Origin: an uncultured Bartonella sp.
Lineage (GTDB): Bacteria; Pseudomonadota; Alphaproteobacteria; Rhizobiales; Rhizobiaceae
Length of the DNA stretch: 34,119 nt
Assembly (NCBI GenBank): GCA_945285915.1
Contig: CALYQL010000023.1
Span: 1-34,119 of the forward strand
Direction: 5' to 3'
Under the pieces are notes generated by a model. That model searched no databases and was not told the origin of the DNA. It worked only from the letters and a program-made list of their open reading frames with translations. Both the position numbers and the translations under genes were made by a program. This document shows positions 1 through 8,195 of the stretch, one piece after another. Each line of letters starts with the position of its first letter. Within the stretch, counting starts at the first letter, position 1.

Positions 1-295
1 CGGCGTATTCTGGTTCTAGCAAAAGATCTGGTTTTTTGACGCAATCAATATTTAGTAACTTGGCTACCTTCTCATAGTTTTCTTTCCAGGTAATTTGAGC
101 ATAGCCTCGCCCTATATAGGGATAGTATTTCTTTGACTTTAGGTATTTATCGCTACCCTGTTCCTTAACCGGCTTCATCGTATGCGCCGTTTCGTGATAG
201 GCTGTTGCAAGCACATACGCTAGCTGGTTGCGCAATAATCCAGCTTTTTCAGCCTCTTTGATTAAAGAGCGCGTATCGCCTAGGTTGATATTCAT
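1..295 (-). CDS. GH19 chitinase-like endolysin, C-terminus beyond window
   Basis: This is the first 98 residues of a peptidoglycan-degrading lysozyme of the glycoside hydrolase 19 (chitinase-like) fold, cut by the window edge. The reading frame shows LATAYHETAHTMKPVKEQG followed by YIGRGYAQITWKENYEK. These match the family's catalytic-Glu motif (HET) and its GRGYxQxTxxxNY signature. The ATG at 295 has an AAAGGA ribosome site about 6 bases upstream. In the phage layout it follows the tail-fibre genes in the transcription direction, the usual place for lysis genes. A terminator lies just upstream at 314-340, so it may need its own promoter or readthrough. The family call is firm; biochemical activity is inferred. 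Confidence 0.85.
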   Translation of the reverse strand, partial: MNINLGDTRSLIKEAEKAGLLRNQLAYVLATAYHETAHTMKPVKEQGSDKYLKSKKYYPYIGRGYAQITWKENYEKVAKLLNIDCVKKPDLLLEPEYA

Positions 296-313
296 GGTTG
301 TTCCTTTCGAGCA

Positions 314-340
314 TAAAAAAAGCCCCGCAAAAGCGAGGCT
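314..340 (-). terminator. Rho-independent terminator
   Basis: On the minus strand AGCCTCGC, TTTT and GCGGGGCT form an 8-bp stem (one G-T pair) followed by seven T. It would end leftward transcription of the tail-fibre genes just before the endolysin. Confidence 0.8.
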
Positions 341-379
341 ATAGAAGAGGTTTCGGAGGCGGGGGTATATCAGTCAGGC

Positions 380-661
380 TTAATCGCCCCGCCACATATA
401 ATTGGTTATTTTTGGTGAAATACGAATTGAACCGTTTTTCTTGCCGCATTTTGTGCATCTAAGCGTGGGATTAATAGAGCGAGCACTAAATTCTCGGTCA
501 TAGCCAAGAATTTTACCAAGCATATTTAGGTCTAATTCGCTTGTGTGATTGCATTTTAAGTCGTTACACCACGCATGAACGTGATACATATCGTTTTCAA
601 TTGCTTTCGCTATTGAGCCGAATTGATTAGAAGTTTTTCGCATGAACTCAATATCATGCAT
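380..661 (-). CDS. Small conserved zinc-ribbon-like protein
   Basis: A 93-residue protein with two cysteine clusters: HAWCNDLKC near residues 29-36 and RCTKCG near residues 68-73. This spacing suggests one zinc ribbon. Small proteins with a VHAWC...C...RCxxCG pattern are common in Hyphomicrobiales genomes and phages, with no established function. It lies between the fibre-assembly gene and the endolysin, downstream in the late operon. No clear ribosome site precedes the ATG at 661, and translation could instead begin at the internal Met 7. It is probably a real gene, but its function is unknown. Confidence 0.6.
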   Translation of the reverse strand: MHDIEFMRKTSNQFGSIAKAIENDMYHVHAWCNDLKCNHTSELDLNMLGKILGYDREFSARSINPTLRCTKCGKKNGSIRISPKITNYMWRGD

Positions 662-674
662 AAAACACGCTATT

Positions 675-1274
675 TTATGACGGTGTCGGCCATTTCATTG
701 TCTCAAAAATGGACTTTGCTTCGGCAACGCTTTCTGCTTCGTCTATCAGAGCCTTTGTTTCGAGCCGTGTTGTTTCTATAGCTGCGCCCACCTGTTGCCA
801 TCGAGCGTATGAATCGGTGATCGTTTCGGCTACTTCTATCAGTGTATTGCCGTCTATTCCTAGACCAGCTTTTAACAACAGATAATCATCTTCATTAGGT
901 TCAGGCACCAGATCAGGGGATTGCATATGTGCTACATATTTCTTGGAATAATCCACCGCCTGATTATACTTCCCCTGATAGGTCATAGATTGTCCAACGC
1001 CCGACGTTATGTATTTTAGCCGTTCGTGTTCAGCGTCTGTGTCCACCTGTTGTTTTAACAGTTGCTTGATTTCCGATAAAGGCGGTTCAGGTGGCGTATA
1101 TTTAACAACTGTCCCTGCTACCCATTTTCTGAACCCCTGATTTTTTAGGAATTCTTTCCATTGTTCTTCTGTTATTACAACAGTGTCGTCTGGAATGTGT
1201 GAACAATCGTCATAGGCGTTCGTGTCGTAAAAGGCTAATGGAAAGCCTTCTTCATTAAATTTAGCTTTAATCAT
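675..1274 (-). CDS. Tail fibre assembly protein-like
   Basis: A 199-residue protein directly after the tail fibre (1-bp gap). The N-terminal third (FYDTNAYDDCSHIPDDTVVITEEQWKEF...) resembles phage tail fibre assembly (Tfa) proteins, which describe a residue near 'IP' and then a 'T.EQW' segment. The second part (QQVDTDAEHERLKYITSGVGQSMTYQGKYNQA) resembles DUF4376, often found fused to or next to Tfa-like regions. Its likely role is as a chaperone for, or terminal part of, the fibre encoded just upstream. The ATG at 1274 has AGGA about 7 bases upstream. The family call comes from motif memory and gene order. Confidence 0.6.
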   Translation of the reverse strand: MIKAKFNEEGFPLAFYDTNAYDDCSHIPDDTVVITEEQWKEFLKNQGFRKWVAGTVVKYTPPEPPLSEIKQLLKQQVDTDAEHERLKYITSGVGQSMTYQGKYNQAVDYSKKYVAHMQSPDLVPEPNEDDYLLLKAGLGIDGNTLIEVAETITDSYARWQQVGAAIETTRLETKALIDEAESVAEAKSIFETMKWPTPS

Positions 1275-1275
1275 T

Positions 1276-2154
1276 TTAGTGTCCTATAGCCAGCCATTGA
1301 ACATTCCACATGGTGAGAGGACTAACGCCGCTCATTCCATTTATCTGTCTGCAAAACAGCCCTTTTATTGCATTGTTAGGGTTATCGCCCCAATCGGCAT
1401 AAACAATGGGGGCAAAACCATCACCACCCCACGCTTGATCCATTGTGGGGATTAAAATACACTTTGTTGTAAATGCTGTGGGGAAGATAATTTGCCCGTA
1501 ACTGTCGTTTTTTGATACCAGATTACCCCACTGAATAATGACCCCATTTGGCATTTTCACCCAGCCAGTATCTTTATCACCGCCAAAAGCAGTTTTAATT
1601 GTACTTGATAGCTTTTGTGGTGAGATAAGAGCTTCTGTCCAATCATTGGCACTATTCCATGTTGATTGATCTAAGCCGTTTATACCTGCAAGTTTGTTGC
1701 GTTCATCGACGGTCATAAATTTGCGCCCGTTTGTTTCACCGATATTATCTGCATTCAGATCAGAGGCGCGCAATTCCCCTTGAACATTGGTTGCGCAAAA
1801 TACCTGTCCTTCCTTGGCTGTTAGCTCTGCAAGAGACGGTAAATAGCCTTTGCTTAGCTTTTCAATCAGCTTTGCCGTATTGCTTTGTATGCGTGCAGGT
1901 GATGAAATAAGGGTTATAACAAGGGGTATATCTGTTCCCGCGCAATCACTCGGGCACTCATAATACAATCGCCCTTTATCCGTATCGGTAATGGCTTCAA
2001 TTATAAGTTCTTTACCGTTTACGTGGATCCTATCACCAGCCAATATTGGCGCGTCCGAGCGCAAATTAGCATTTTTCGTTGTGAAGTCTTTTGAACCGGC
2101 TGTTAATGTGACCGTCCCAACATTATAGACACCGTCAAGGTAAGGATTAGACAT
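1276..2154 (-). CDS. Tail fibre protein, gp53-like C-terminal domain
   Basis: A 292-residue fibre. The N-terminal 100 residues are a small beta-rich module, perhaps for attachment to the tail. The middle contains MTVDERNKLAGI, a linker common in phage fibres. The last ~95 residues (GWVKMPNGVIIQWG ... WNVQWLAIGH) match the gp53-like C-terminal receptor-binding domain, whose members end in WLAIGY/H. It should recognise the host surface. The ATG has AAGGA upstream, inside the end of the preceding 80-residue gene, with an 8-bp overlap. The C-terminal domain call is strong; the receptor is unknown. Confidence 0.8.
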   Translation of the reverse strand: MSNPYLDGVYNVGTVTLTAGSKDFTTKNANLRSDAPILAGDRIHVNGKELIIEAITDTDKGRLYYECPSDCAGTDIPLVITLISSPARIQSNTAKLIEKLSKGYLPSLAELTAKEGQVFCATNVQGELRASDLNADNIGETNGRKFMTVDERNKLAGINGLDQSTWNSANDWTEALISPQKLSSTIKTAFGGDKDTGWVKMPNGVIIQWGNLVSKNDSYGQIIFPTAFTTKCILIPTMDQAWGGDGFAPIVYADWGDNPNNAIKGLFCRQINGMSGVSPLTMWNVQWLAIGH

Positions 2155-2389
2155 TGTTCCGATCCTTCTTTGCTGTTTCCGCTTTATCCTTGTCTTGCGG
2201 TTGTGCCTTTAGTTGTTCCAATTCTGCCTGCAATTCGGCAATTTGCTTTTGCAGCATTTCATTCTTTTTTTCGGCTTCAAACCGCATGACTGCATTGAGC
2301 ATATTCCGTTGTTCTAAAAACTGTTTAATTGCTGACGTTTCTACTGCATTGACGATTGGCGGTATTTCTATTTTCTGTGTTTCTTCCAT
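2147..2389 (-). CDS. Small coiled-coil protein upstream of tail fibre
   Basis: An 80-residue, highly charged protein. Residues ~25-65 (FLEQRNMLNAVMRFEAEKKNEMLQKQIAELQAELEQL) form heptads typical of a coiled coil, followed by a Lys/Asp/Gln-rich tail. The ATG at 2389 has GGAAG about 8 bases upstream, and its 3' end overlaps the tail fibre start by 8 bp, suggesting coupled translation. It may be a structural linker or a fibre-associated protein. No family is recognised. Confidence 0.6.
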   Translation of the reverse strand: MEETQKIEIPPIVNAVETSAIKQFLEQRNMLNAVMRFEAEKKNEMLQKQIAELQAELEQLKAQPQDKDKAETAKKDRNNV

Positions 2390-2481
2390 GGTGAATTCTT
2401 CCGTTGATAATGGTTTTGTTGTGCTAGACGGGAGTATATTTTGCTGTTAGCGTCTTTTTGCTTTATCGAGGGGAGGTATAA

Positions 2482-3273
2482 TTGCTTAGTCGTATAACTT
2501 GTATTGCAACTATTCTTACATGCGCATTTGTACCTTCGGTTTATGCTGCCGATATTGTTGCCTCCGACAACACGCCACTTACCACCGCCCCGACATTTTC
2601 ATGGGCTGGTTTTTATATCGGCGGTCAAGTTGGTGAATCGTGGAGTAATGGGGTCTATACGGCACAGAGCGAGCCGCGAGAGATTAACCTCCCTCCCAAC
2701 ATGGTTACTTATAGAAAAAAATTTAGTATGCGCGGGCACTCCTTTAACACTGGTAAGCCAATAGGCGGTGCATATGCTGGCTATAACTGGCAAATTAAGC
2801 CAAATCTTCTACTCGGAATTGAAGGAGACTTTGCATGGTTAAGTCGTGAGGGGGAATATCACTATCAAATGAACGATCTTGATATTGATGAACCGAGATC
2901 TTTTAAATATTATCATACCAATGTGAAACAGAGTTGGGCTGGTGCTGTAAGGGCACGTGTTGGCATACCTATGGGGCGGTTGTTGCCATATGTCGCAGCT
3001 GGTATAAGCTTCACGGAATTAAAATATTCAATGGTAAATGAGTTGTACTACAGTCAAAGTTCGAATTACTATGACTCATATCGAGAGAACAGAGCCTTAC
3101 AAGGTGGGACTGTAGGGGCTGGCATTGATTATGCCATTAACGATCATATTGTTTTACGTACCGAATATAGATATACTGATTATGGAAGTGAAAGCTTTAG
3201 TCTCGACGATCATAAACGTGAATTAAAGCTTAAAACCCATGATATACGATTAGGTGTTGCTTATAAGTTTTAA
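2482..3273 (+). CDS. Omp25/hemin-binding-type outer membrane beta-barrel
   Basis: A 263-residue exported protein. A signal peptide (MLSRITCIATILTCAFVPSVYA) is followed by a short linker and FSWAGFYIGGQVGESW, the typical first strand of the Omp25/Omp31/Hbp barrels of Brucella, Bartonella and rhizobia. The end (IVLRTEYRYTDYGS ... KTHDIRLGVAYKF) is the matching last-strand signature with terminal Phe. In these genera such proteins are surface porin-like or hemin-binding proteins. Start: a TTG preceded by GGGAGG at 5 bases. It is the only rightward gene in the tail module and overlaps the convergent gene at 3270 by 4 bp. The setting suggests a moron expressed separately from the lytic operon. Confidence 0.88.
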   Translation: MLSRITCIATILTCAFVPSVYAADIVASDNTPLTTAPTFSWAGFYIGGQVGESWSNGVYTAQSEPREINLPPNMVTYRKKFSMRGHSFNTGKPIGGAYAGYNWQIKPNLLLGIEGDFAWLSREGEYHYQMNDLDIDEPRSFKYYHTNVKQSWAGAVRARVGIPMGRLLPYVAAGISFTELKYSMVNELYYSQSSNYYDSYRENRALQGGTVGAGIDYAINDHIVLRTEYRYTDYGSESFSLDDHKRELKLKTHDIRLGVAYKF

Positions 3274-3626
3274 AAGCCACGTAAAATTGCATACGTTATT
3301 GTGCGAGCATTACCATCAAAATTCCTGATTTTCCCTCGCTTGTAGACACCATCTTCTTGAGATGTTTCAAAGCCATAAGTAAATCGTCCGGCTGTGACGC
3401 CATCATTTGATGTCATAATGACATATGGTAAATTTTGGATTGGCTTTGGGAAGTAAATGTCAAAGCGTTGATCTTTACCATCAAGATAACACGAGCCGAA
3501 AACGAAAACCGCCATTACATTCATGTTTTCATGCAAGACAAATTCTTCCAGTGTATTGGAATTCGCGTCATATCCTTCTTTGGAAACACGTATTTGGTCT
3601 TTTGATAAAATAACCCTTGTTGGCAT
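3270..3626 (-). CDS. Tail-associated protein, one-unit paralogue of the upstream gene
   Basis: A 118-residue protein (MPTRVILSKDQIRVSKEGYDA...). I chose the ATG at 3626 over a TTG at 3644 because GAGGAG lies 10 bases upstream and because the N-terminus then lines up with the neighbour at 3648-4538 (MSTRFLLT...MIVSKQGFEA). The segment FDIYFPKPIQNLPYVIM matches two segments of that neighbour (IDFPYELNYQPACIAF and ADFYFPPLPYFPIVFLQL), so the two genes share a repeated unit of about 110-140 residues. The function is unknown. The position after protein J suggests a tail-tip decoration or fibre-base role. Confidence 0.65.
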   Translation of the reverse strand: MPTRVILSKDQIRVSKEGYDANSNTLEEFVLHENMNVMAVFVFGSCYLDGKDQRFDIYFPKPIQNLPYVIMTSNDGVTAGRFTYGFETSQEDGVYKRGKIRNFDGNARTITYAILRGF

Positions 3627-3647
3627 TGGTAACCATCTCCTCAAGGC

Positions 3648-4538
3648 TCATACTAATTTGTTTTGAAATACCAAGACACGGAGATCAAATTTCTCTTTAT
3701 CGTCTCTTGAATAAGTTATTAGGCTGATATGGTCTTTGTAAATTCGATAATAGTAAGCAGGGATATCAGATGACCCTTCTACACCGTTCATTTTTGCGTT
3801 GCCAATGTCAAATGGATAGATTATGCGCTTGTTTGCTTCATTTGCCGCTAATTGTAAAAATACAATCGGGAAATATGGCAATGGTGGGAAATAAAAGTCC
3901 GCTGTCCAATATTTATTATGTGAACTTCCATGTTCATCTGGTTCGACAATTCCGGTAGCGTGTAATTTCAGATAATCGTTATCACTGGAAATAATATGCG
4001 GTTCCTTCAAATCACCAGCGCGGCAACCGGGTTCCGTTATCCAAAGACCTTTTCTACCATCATAAGGATTTGCGCCTATAACAATGCGTGTTGTTTTTTC
4101 GGTTCTAACTTGTGTAGGGCGGCTTTCGAAGACTACAACAATTAAGGTTGATAAACCATCGCCGCCGCGACTGCCTTCCCCATATGTTGCGCGTACTGTT
4201 ACAGATTTGTTATCGTTCCAAATAAGGTAGTGCTGTTTTACAACAATAAGATCATGATTATCCCTAACCGCACCCTTGCAATGGAAGGCGATACAAGCCG
4301 GTTGATAATTCAATTCATATGGAAAGTCGATTGTCATGTTTCGTAATTCCATTTCGTCCCGATCGTCTTGTGGCTCAAACTGTTGTTCCTTTCTTAAAAC
4401 CCATTTTATACCATTCCCCCCAAACCAATTTGAATCAAAGCACTTGTTATCATCGTCTAGATCAGGGCTGGCTTCAAAGCCCTGTTTGGATACAATCATG
4501 CGCGGTGGTGTGCTTGTTAATAGAAAACGTGTGCTCAT
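3648..4538 (-). CDS. Tail-tip-associated protein with two repeated units
   Basis: A 296-residue protein starting directly after the stop of protein J (TAAATG). It appears to hold two copies of one unit. Each copy opens with a hydrophobic-charged strand (FLLTSTPPRMIVSKQGFEA; TRIVIGANPYDGRKGLWI), has a D-F-x-x-P core (IDFPYELNYQPACIAF; ADFYFPPLPYFPIVFLQL) and ends in a beta-strand (STLIVVVFESR; FDLRVLVFQNKLV). No catalytic motif is visible. The gene order J, this gene, one-unit paralogue, fibre suggests a baseplate or fibre-network component. The family is not recognised. Confidence 0.65.
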   Translation of the reverse strand: MSTRFLLTSTPPRMIVSKQGFEASPDLDDDNKCFDSNWFGGNGIKWVLRKEQQFEPQDDRDEMELRNMTIDFPYELNYQPACIAFHCKGAVRDNHDLIVVKQHYLIWNDNKSVTVRATYGEGSRGGDGLSTLIVVVFESRPTQVRTEKTTRIVIGANPYDGRKGLWITEPGCRAGDLKEPHIISSDNDYLKLHATGIVEPDEHGSSHNKYWTADFYFPPLPYFPIVFLQLAANEANKRIIYPFDIGNAKMNGVEGSSDIPAYYYRIYKDHISLITYSRDDKEKFDLRVLVFQNKLV

Positions 4539-7181
4539 TTAATCACCAATCAAAATACGTTGTTGGTAAAGGTCAATTATGAATTTGTTGTCGGGTGAGT
4601 GGATATAACCAGCGGTCACGTCACCAATGTTTGCTGCTTGCAAGGTCAATTGCCCATTCTGAAAAGCAAACGGCTGTTGTGACAGTGTTTTATCGGTTAT
4701 AAGAAACTGATCAGATATCACTAACATACGGCTCCAATTGGGATTGGTGTCGATATAAAAGGCGGCTACCGACCAGTTGTCGCCACTGCCGGTTTTCATA
4801 GTGAAGCCACTACGTGCCTGCATACCATCTGGAGCCGCAACAGCTTCCATGTGTATGGTTATGTTACTAACCAACTCACCATATTGCGCGTTGATAGAAG
4901 TAATGGATTCCGCGACTGCTTTTGCGTTTTGGTCAACTCGGGTGGATAGCCCGCCTAGATCATTAGATATCCCATCAACTTTTGAGTTAAGAGATAACAC
5001 CGATTTAGACGTTGAGGTGATTTTACCGTCAACTGTTTCTACACTTGTTTTAAGCTCATTAAAGGCTTGCGCAATATTGCCGTTTACTTCGGCTTCAAGG
5101 TTTTCAAGCTTAACCGCCAATGCGGACGTTTGACTAACGGCTACACTGATAAGCTCAGTATATTCAGCGCGGGCATTATCAATCGTGACTATCAGTTCCC
5201 GTTTTAACGAACGACCTATTTCATAACCACCAGCCGTTGCGTCGGCGATAACTGCGCTAACCTTTTCTATTTCTTGTTTGACATAGCGTTGGTCAAAGGC
5301 TGCCCATTGGTTCATATCGGAAACATATTTTTTTAGTTCCTCATTATCGTAACTTTCTGCAAGTGTTGTTACTGTTTTGGTGTCGCTCCATAACGTCATG
5401 CGGTATGGTTCGGGAATGACTGTTGCGCGTATGCAATAGGCTTCATGCGGCAATAGACCACCGACAATAGTGTAAGAATTTTGTGGCTGCCTTACTTGGA
5501 ATTGAATTTTCCGATCAGGTTCTGAGGTTTTCCATAATTCTATGAGCACACCCATAACCGTAATTGTGTCGGTTGGTGGCAACCAAGACACAATAATCGC
5601 GGGTATTTTTCTGCTGCCATTGCCTTCCGCCTGTGTTGCAATAGTCCTCAGCCCGTCGGGGAATTGCTGCAAGGTTGGCACAATTGGATAGTTTATAACT
5701 GGCATTTCCGGTATATCGACAGAATTGTCATAAATACCGGCACCCACTTCTTGCAAAGTAAGCGTTACATTGCGCGCCCCGTTTTCACCTAAAGGCGCAA
5801 GGGATCGCGCGATAATGCGATATGTTCTTGTACCAAAAGCCTTTAGGGTTAGATTAATCCAATCACCGGCTTCCAACACTAACCAGCGCGGGCGTACGAC
5901 AATTGTTGCACTTGCCTGGTATCTGTTGGCTCTTAAGGCTGCCTTGGCAAGCCTTGCTGCCTGTTGTCCGGAAAACACAGCCTGATAATCTATTTGTGTC
6001 GCATGGCTTTCTCCATCGGCTGCTTGTGCTGCTTCGCTTATTTGCGCTGGATAGGCTACAGAGTTCCATGTCTTTTCAGGGTCATTATAGCTACCGTATA
6101 CCGCGTTAATGAGCTCTGAACGTGAGCGGTGTGCGCTGTATGTTACCTCCTCATCTGCGATTATATCCATATCCGATAAGGTGGCTACAATCGGTTGTGT
6201 CATGCCAACCATTGGCACATCGCCGTCAACACGTTCGATCAATTCGCCAGCGCAAGCATCTAGTAAAGGCTGTAAGTTCTCTTTATGCTCTGTTTCTCGT
6301 GCAGCCGAAAAAATAGTACCAGCGCGGTAACGTTTCTGCCCGGTTTCCGTTATCATAGTTTCGTCACAAACGTTCATTGCCGCAATCCATGATTGCAACG
6401 GCAAATCGCGCGCGAGCATATTTTTCCCCGCGATCAACTCGCCATTAATCTTGAACCCCCGACAATAGGTATAAGCCTGCACAATAGGATTATCGCTATA
6501 AGCCCATGTGCTAACGTTATCATAACGTTGTGTGCCTTGTCCCCCAACGCTACTATCGTAACGCGGATCATATGATACACCGCGACATTCAAATAGGAAT
6601 GTCGGGATCTGTGTCATTTTTTCTTTGTCATATTCAATGCTTACAACCACATAAGCTAGACCGGCACCGCGGCACTTGTCCGTCCATTTCCCGTTGGTGT
6701 TATTGACAAGATAGGGATCAGCCTGTTGGTTTGCGTCACCTTGATATAATTTGATCCTAACAAAAGCACTTGTTTCGCCGGTTACACCATAGCCACGCTC
6801 TGAATTGTTATCACCTGTTAGGTCACACCAGATATTATTGATTGCAACGCGGTTGATGCCATCAATTCGAAAGTCCGACAGCATAATGACCTTGACAGCC
6901 ATTCGGTTTTCTTTGCCAAAAGTGAATGGGGTTGAGATATCTTGACCGGCTGTTGCAAATAATCCAGAACCTATTTCCCTTGGCTGGCTGCCACCAATTT
7001 GTGCTTCCAGCTTTGTGCCCCCACCGCTTGAGGCTTTCTTTTGTTTCTTTTTAGCAAGCTTACTGGCACCTAACTGTAAGCCTATGCCGGCTAATAGTTT
7101 GACAAATGGATTTTGAAATATCGAACCTCCTGCTGTCAGCATACCAGCAATTGCACTAACGGCTGTTACGATTGTACCCAT
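4539..7181 (-). CDS. Tail tip attachment protein J (host specificity)
   Basis: An 880-residue protein of the lambda J/TipJ type. The N-terminus has a hydrophobic Gly/Ala segment (residues ~1-35). It continues with a region like the phage tail tip domain (residues ~60-460, including ENLQPLLDACAGELIERVDG, the putative tail-hub segment). Next come a fibronectin-III-like part near residues 520-620 (IPAIIVSWLPPTDTITVMGVLIELWKT) and a coiled-coil stretch (~630-770) rich in Asn/Ser/Val. The C-terminus resembles the central-fibre domain found in J proteins (SGFTMKTGSGDNWSVAAFYIDTNP). It should form the tip of the tail and bind the primary receptor. It follows the NlpC/P60-like gene, as in lambda-type tails. 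Confidence 0.9.
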   Translation of the reverse strand: MGTIVTAVSAIAGMLTAGGSIFQNPFVKLLAGIGLQLGASKLAKKKQKKASSGGGTKLEAQIGGSQPREIGSGLFATAGQDISTPFTFGKENRMAVKVIMLSDFRIDGINRVAINNIWCDLTGDNNSERGYGVTGETSAFVRIKLYQGDANQQADPYLVNNTNGKWTDKCRGAGLAYVVVSIEYDKEKMTQIPTFLFECRGVSYDPRYDSSVGGQGTQRYDNVSTWAYSDNPIVQAYTYCRGFKINGELIAGKNMLARDLPLQSWIAAMNVCDETMITETGQKRYRAGTIFSAARETEHKENLQPLLDACAGELIERVDGDVPMVGMTQPIVATLSDMDIIADEEVTYSAHRSRSELINAVYGSYNDPEKTWNSVAYPAQISEAAQAADGESHATQIDYQAVFSGQQAARLAKAALRANRYQASATIVVRPRWLVLEAGDWINLTLKAFGTRTYRIIARSLAPLGENGARNVTLTLQEVGAGIYDNSVDIPEMPVINYPIVPTLQQFPDGLRTIATQAEGNGSRKIPAIIVSWLPPTDTITVMGVLIELWKTSEPDRKIQFQVRQPQNSYTIVGGLLPHEAYCIRATVIPEPYRMTLWSDTKTVTTLAESYDNEELKKYVSDMNQWAAFDQRYVKQEIEKVSAVIADATAGGYEIGRSLKRELIVTIDNARAEYTELISVAVSQTSALAVKLENLEAEVNGNIAQAFNELKTSVETVDGKITSTSKSVLSLNSKVDGISNDLGGLSTRVDQNAKAVAESITSINAQYGELVSNITIHMEAVAAPDGMQARSGFTMKTGSGDNWSVAAFYIDTNPNWSRMLVISDQFLITDKTLSQQPFAFQNGQLTLQAANIGDVTAGYIHSPDNKFIIDLYQQRILIGD

Positions 7182-7182
7182 A

Positions 7183-7584
7183 TCAAACCACCGTATAAGC
7201 TTGCTTTACCGCATCAATACCCAAATAGAACACGCCTTGTTCAGCCTTGCCGACAAAGCCGGTTCCAGTAAATACGCCTGCGCAAATGTTGCCATTTTGT
7301 TCGATAACGCCAATGTCCCCACGCTTGGCAAAAAATGGGTGTTGTAGGGGTAAGTACTTTGCAAAGAGATCGCCCAGATTTTCGCAACCAGCTTTGCGCA
7401 ATACTCGTGCGGCACCGGCTTCTGTTGTGTAATTGCGATAGTCTTTAAATAAGTCCTGTCCTGTGACTGCTTCTACAGCATCGGCCACCAATTGCCCGCA
7501 ATCGGATTTGCCATATTTAAGCGGTTCGGCCGCGTGTTTTTCAATGACGCGCGCCAAAGCATCTTCCCAGCCGGTTATTCTCAT
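7183..7584 (-). CDS. NlpC/P60-like tail assembly protein
   Basis: A 133-residue protein. SDCGQLVADAVEAVTG carries Cys29 in the position of the catalytic Cys of NlpC/P60 peptidases, and RGDIGVIEQNG...CAGVFTG matches the following beta-strands. The His that completes the NlpC/P60 pair is not visible where expected (ICAGVFTGTGFVGK). The protein may therefore be structural rather than an active peptidase, as for phage DUF6950-type proteins. Its place just before J is the lambda K position. The ATG at 7584 has AAAGGAA upstream. Confidence 0.75.
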   Translation of the reverse strand: MRITGWEDALARVIEKHAAEPLKYGKSDCGQLVADAVEAVTGQDLFKDYRNYTTEAGAARVLRKAGCENLGDLFAKYLPLQHPFFAKRGDIGVIEQNGNICAGVFTGTGFVGKAEQGVFYLGIDAVKQAYTVV

Positions 7585-7619
7585 AGCCGTGGTTCCTTTA
7601 ATCTCGTTTGTTTGTTGAA

Positions 7620-8195
7620 TTAGCTTTGTTTCTTGGTCGCGCCCCAGTAATATTCTTCCTTCTGTGCTGCCTCCACATATTGGAAAAATTGGTCATCTGG
7701 TGAAATAAGCTGCTGATCGGCTGCTGAGCGTACTCTATAGCCTGTTCTTACATTGTCTAAGGCGCGGCTTTCACAATGCATGATAAGCCGCCCATTTGCC
7801 CCCGTTTTATGTTCGACTGTATCAACATAACCACGATAAAGGGGTTCCACATGCACAAGGGCATTGGTGCGCGGGTGAAAAAAGGCGTCTGAAATGGTAA
7901 CTGGCTTCTGGTGATAAACTTCGCTTTCAATAGATGCCAGAACGTTTGGTGTTAAACCCCGTTCTGAATCCTGTACCAGCGATATTTCCACCGATTGTGC
8001 TTCCATACCGGTTTTACTGATTAATGGAGTTACTTCTATAATGCTGCCTGGCTTATAAGTGACACCGTTATAGACTAAGTCATCGCGATCAGTCCAAAAC
8101 CCATAGGTATTGGTAAAGTCAAAACGTATCATGCCACGAATGATAAGCCTGCCTTCATCGAGCATCTGCAAAACATCTTGAGATAGTGTTTTCAT
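7620..8195 (-). CDS. Minor tail protein (tail hub region), BR0599/DUF2163-like
   Basis: A 191-residue protein. I took the ATG at 8195, which gives an ATGA overlap with the upstream gene and has GGGAAA about 8 bases upstream, over a TTG at 8210. It contains IRFDFTNTYGFWTDRDDLVYNGVTYKPGSIIEVTPL and a later LYRGYVDTVEHKTGANGRLIMHCESRALD. This style is typical of the phage tail proteins between the distal-tail protein and the NlpC/P60 gene (lambda L-like hub). The family label is tentative; the tail function rests mainly on gene order. Confidence 0.6.
   Translation of the reverse strand: MKTLSQDVLQMLDEGRLIIRGMIRFDFTNTYGFWTDRDDLVYNGVTYKPGSIIEVTPLISKTGMEAQSVEISLVQDSERGLTPNVLASIESEVYHQKPVTISDAFFHPRTNALVHVEPLYRGYVDTVEHKTGANGRLIMHCESRALDNVRTGYRVRSAADQQLISPDDQFFQYVEAAQKEEYYWGATKKQS

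Noticed and set aside
2154..2450. Plus-strand ORF rich in Ser and Cys opposite the coiled-coil gene
   Set aside because: It is a shadow of the charged coiled-coil gene on the minus strand, which has a proper ribosome site.
2390..2481. Promoter for the outer membrane protein gene
   Set aside because: TATATT at 2435-2440 could be a -10, but no acceptable -35 lies at the right distance, so no promoter was annotated.
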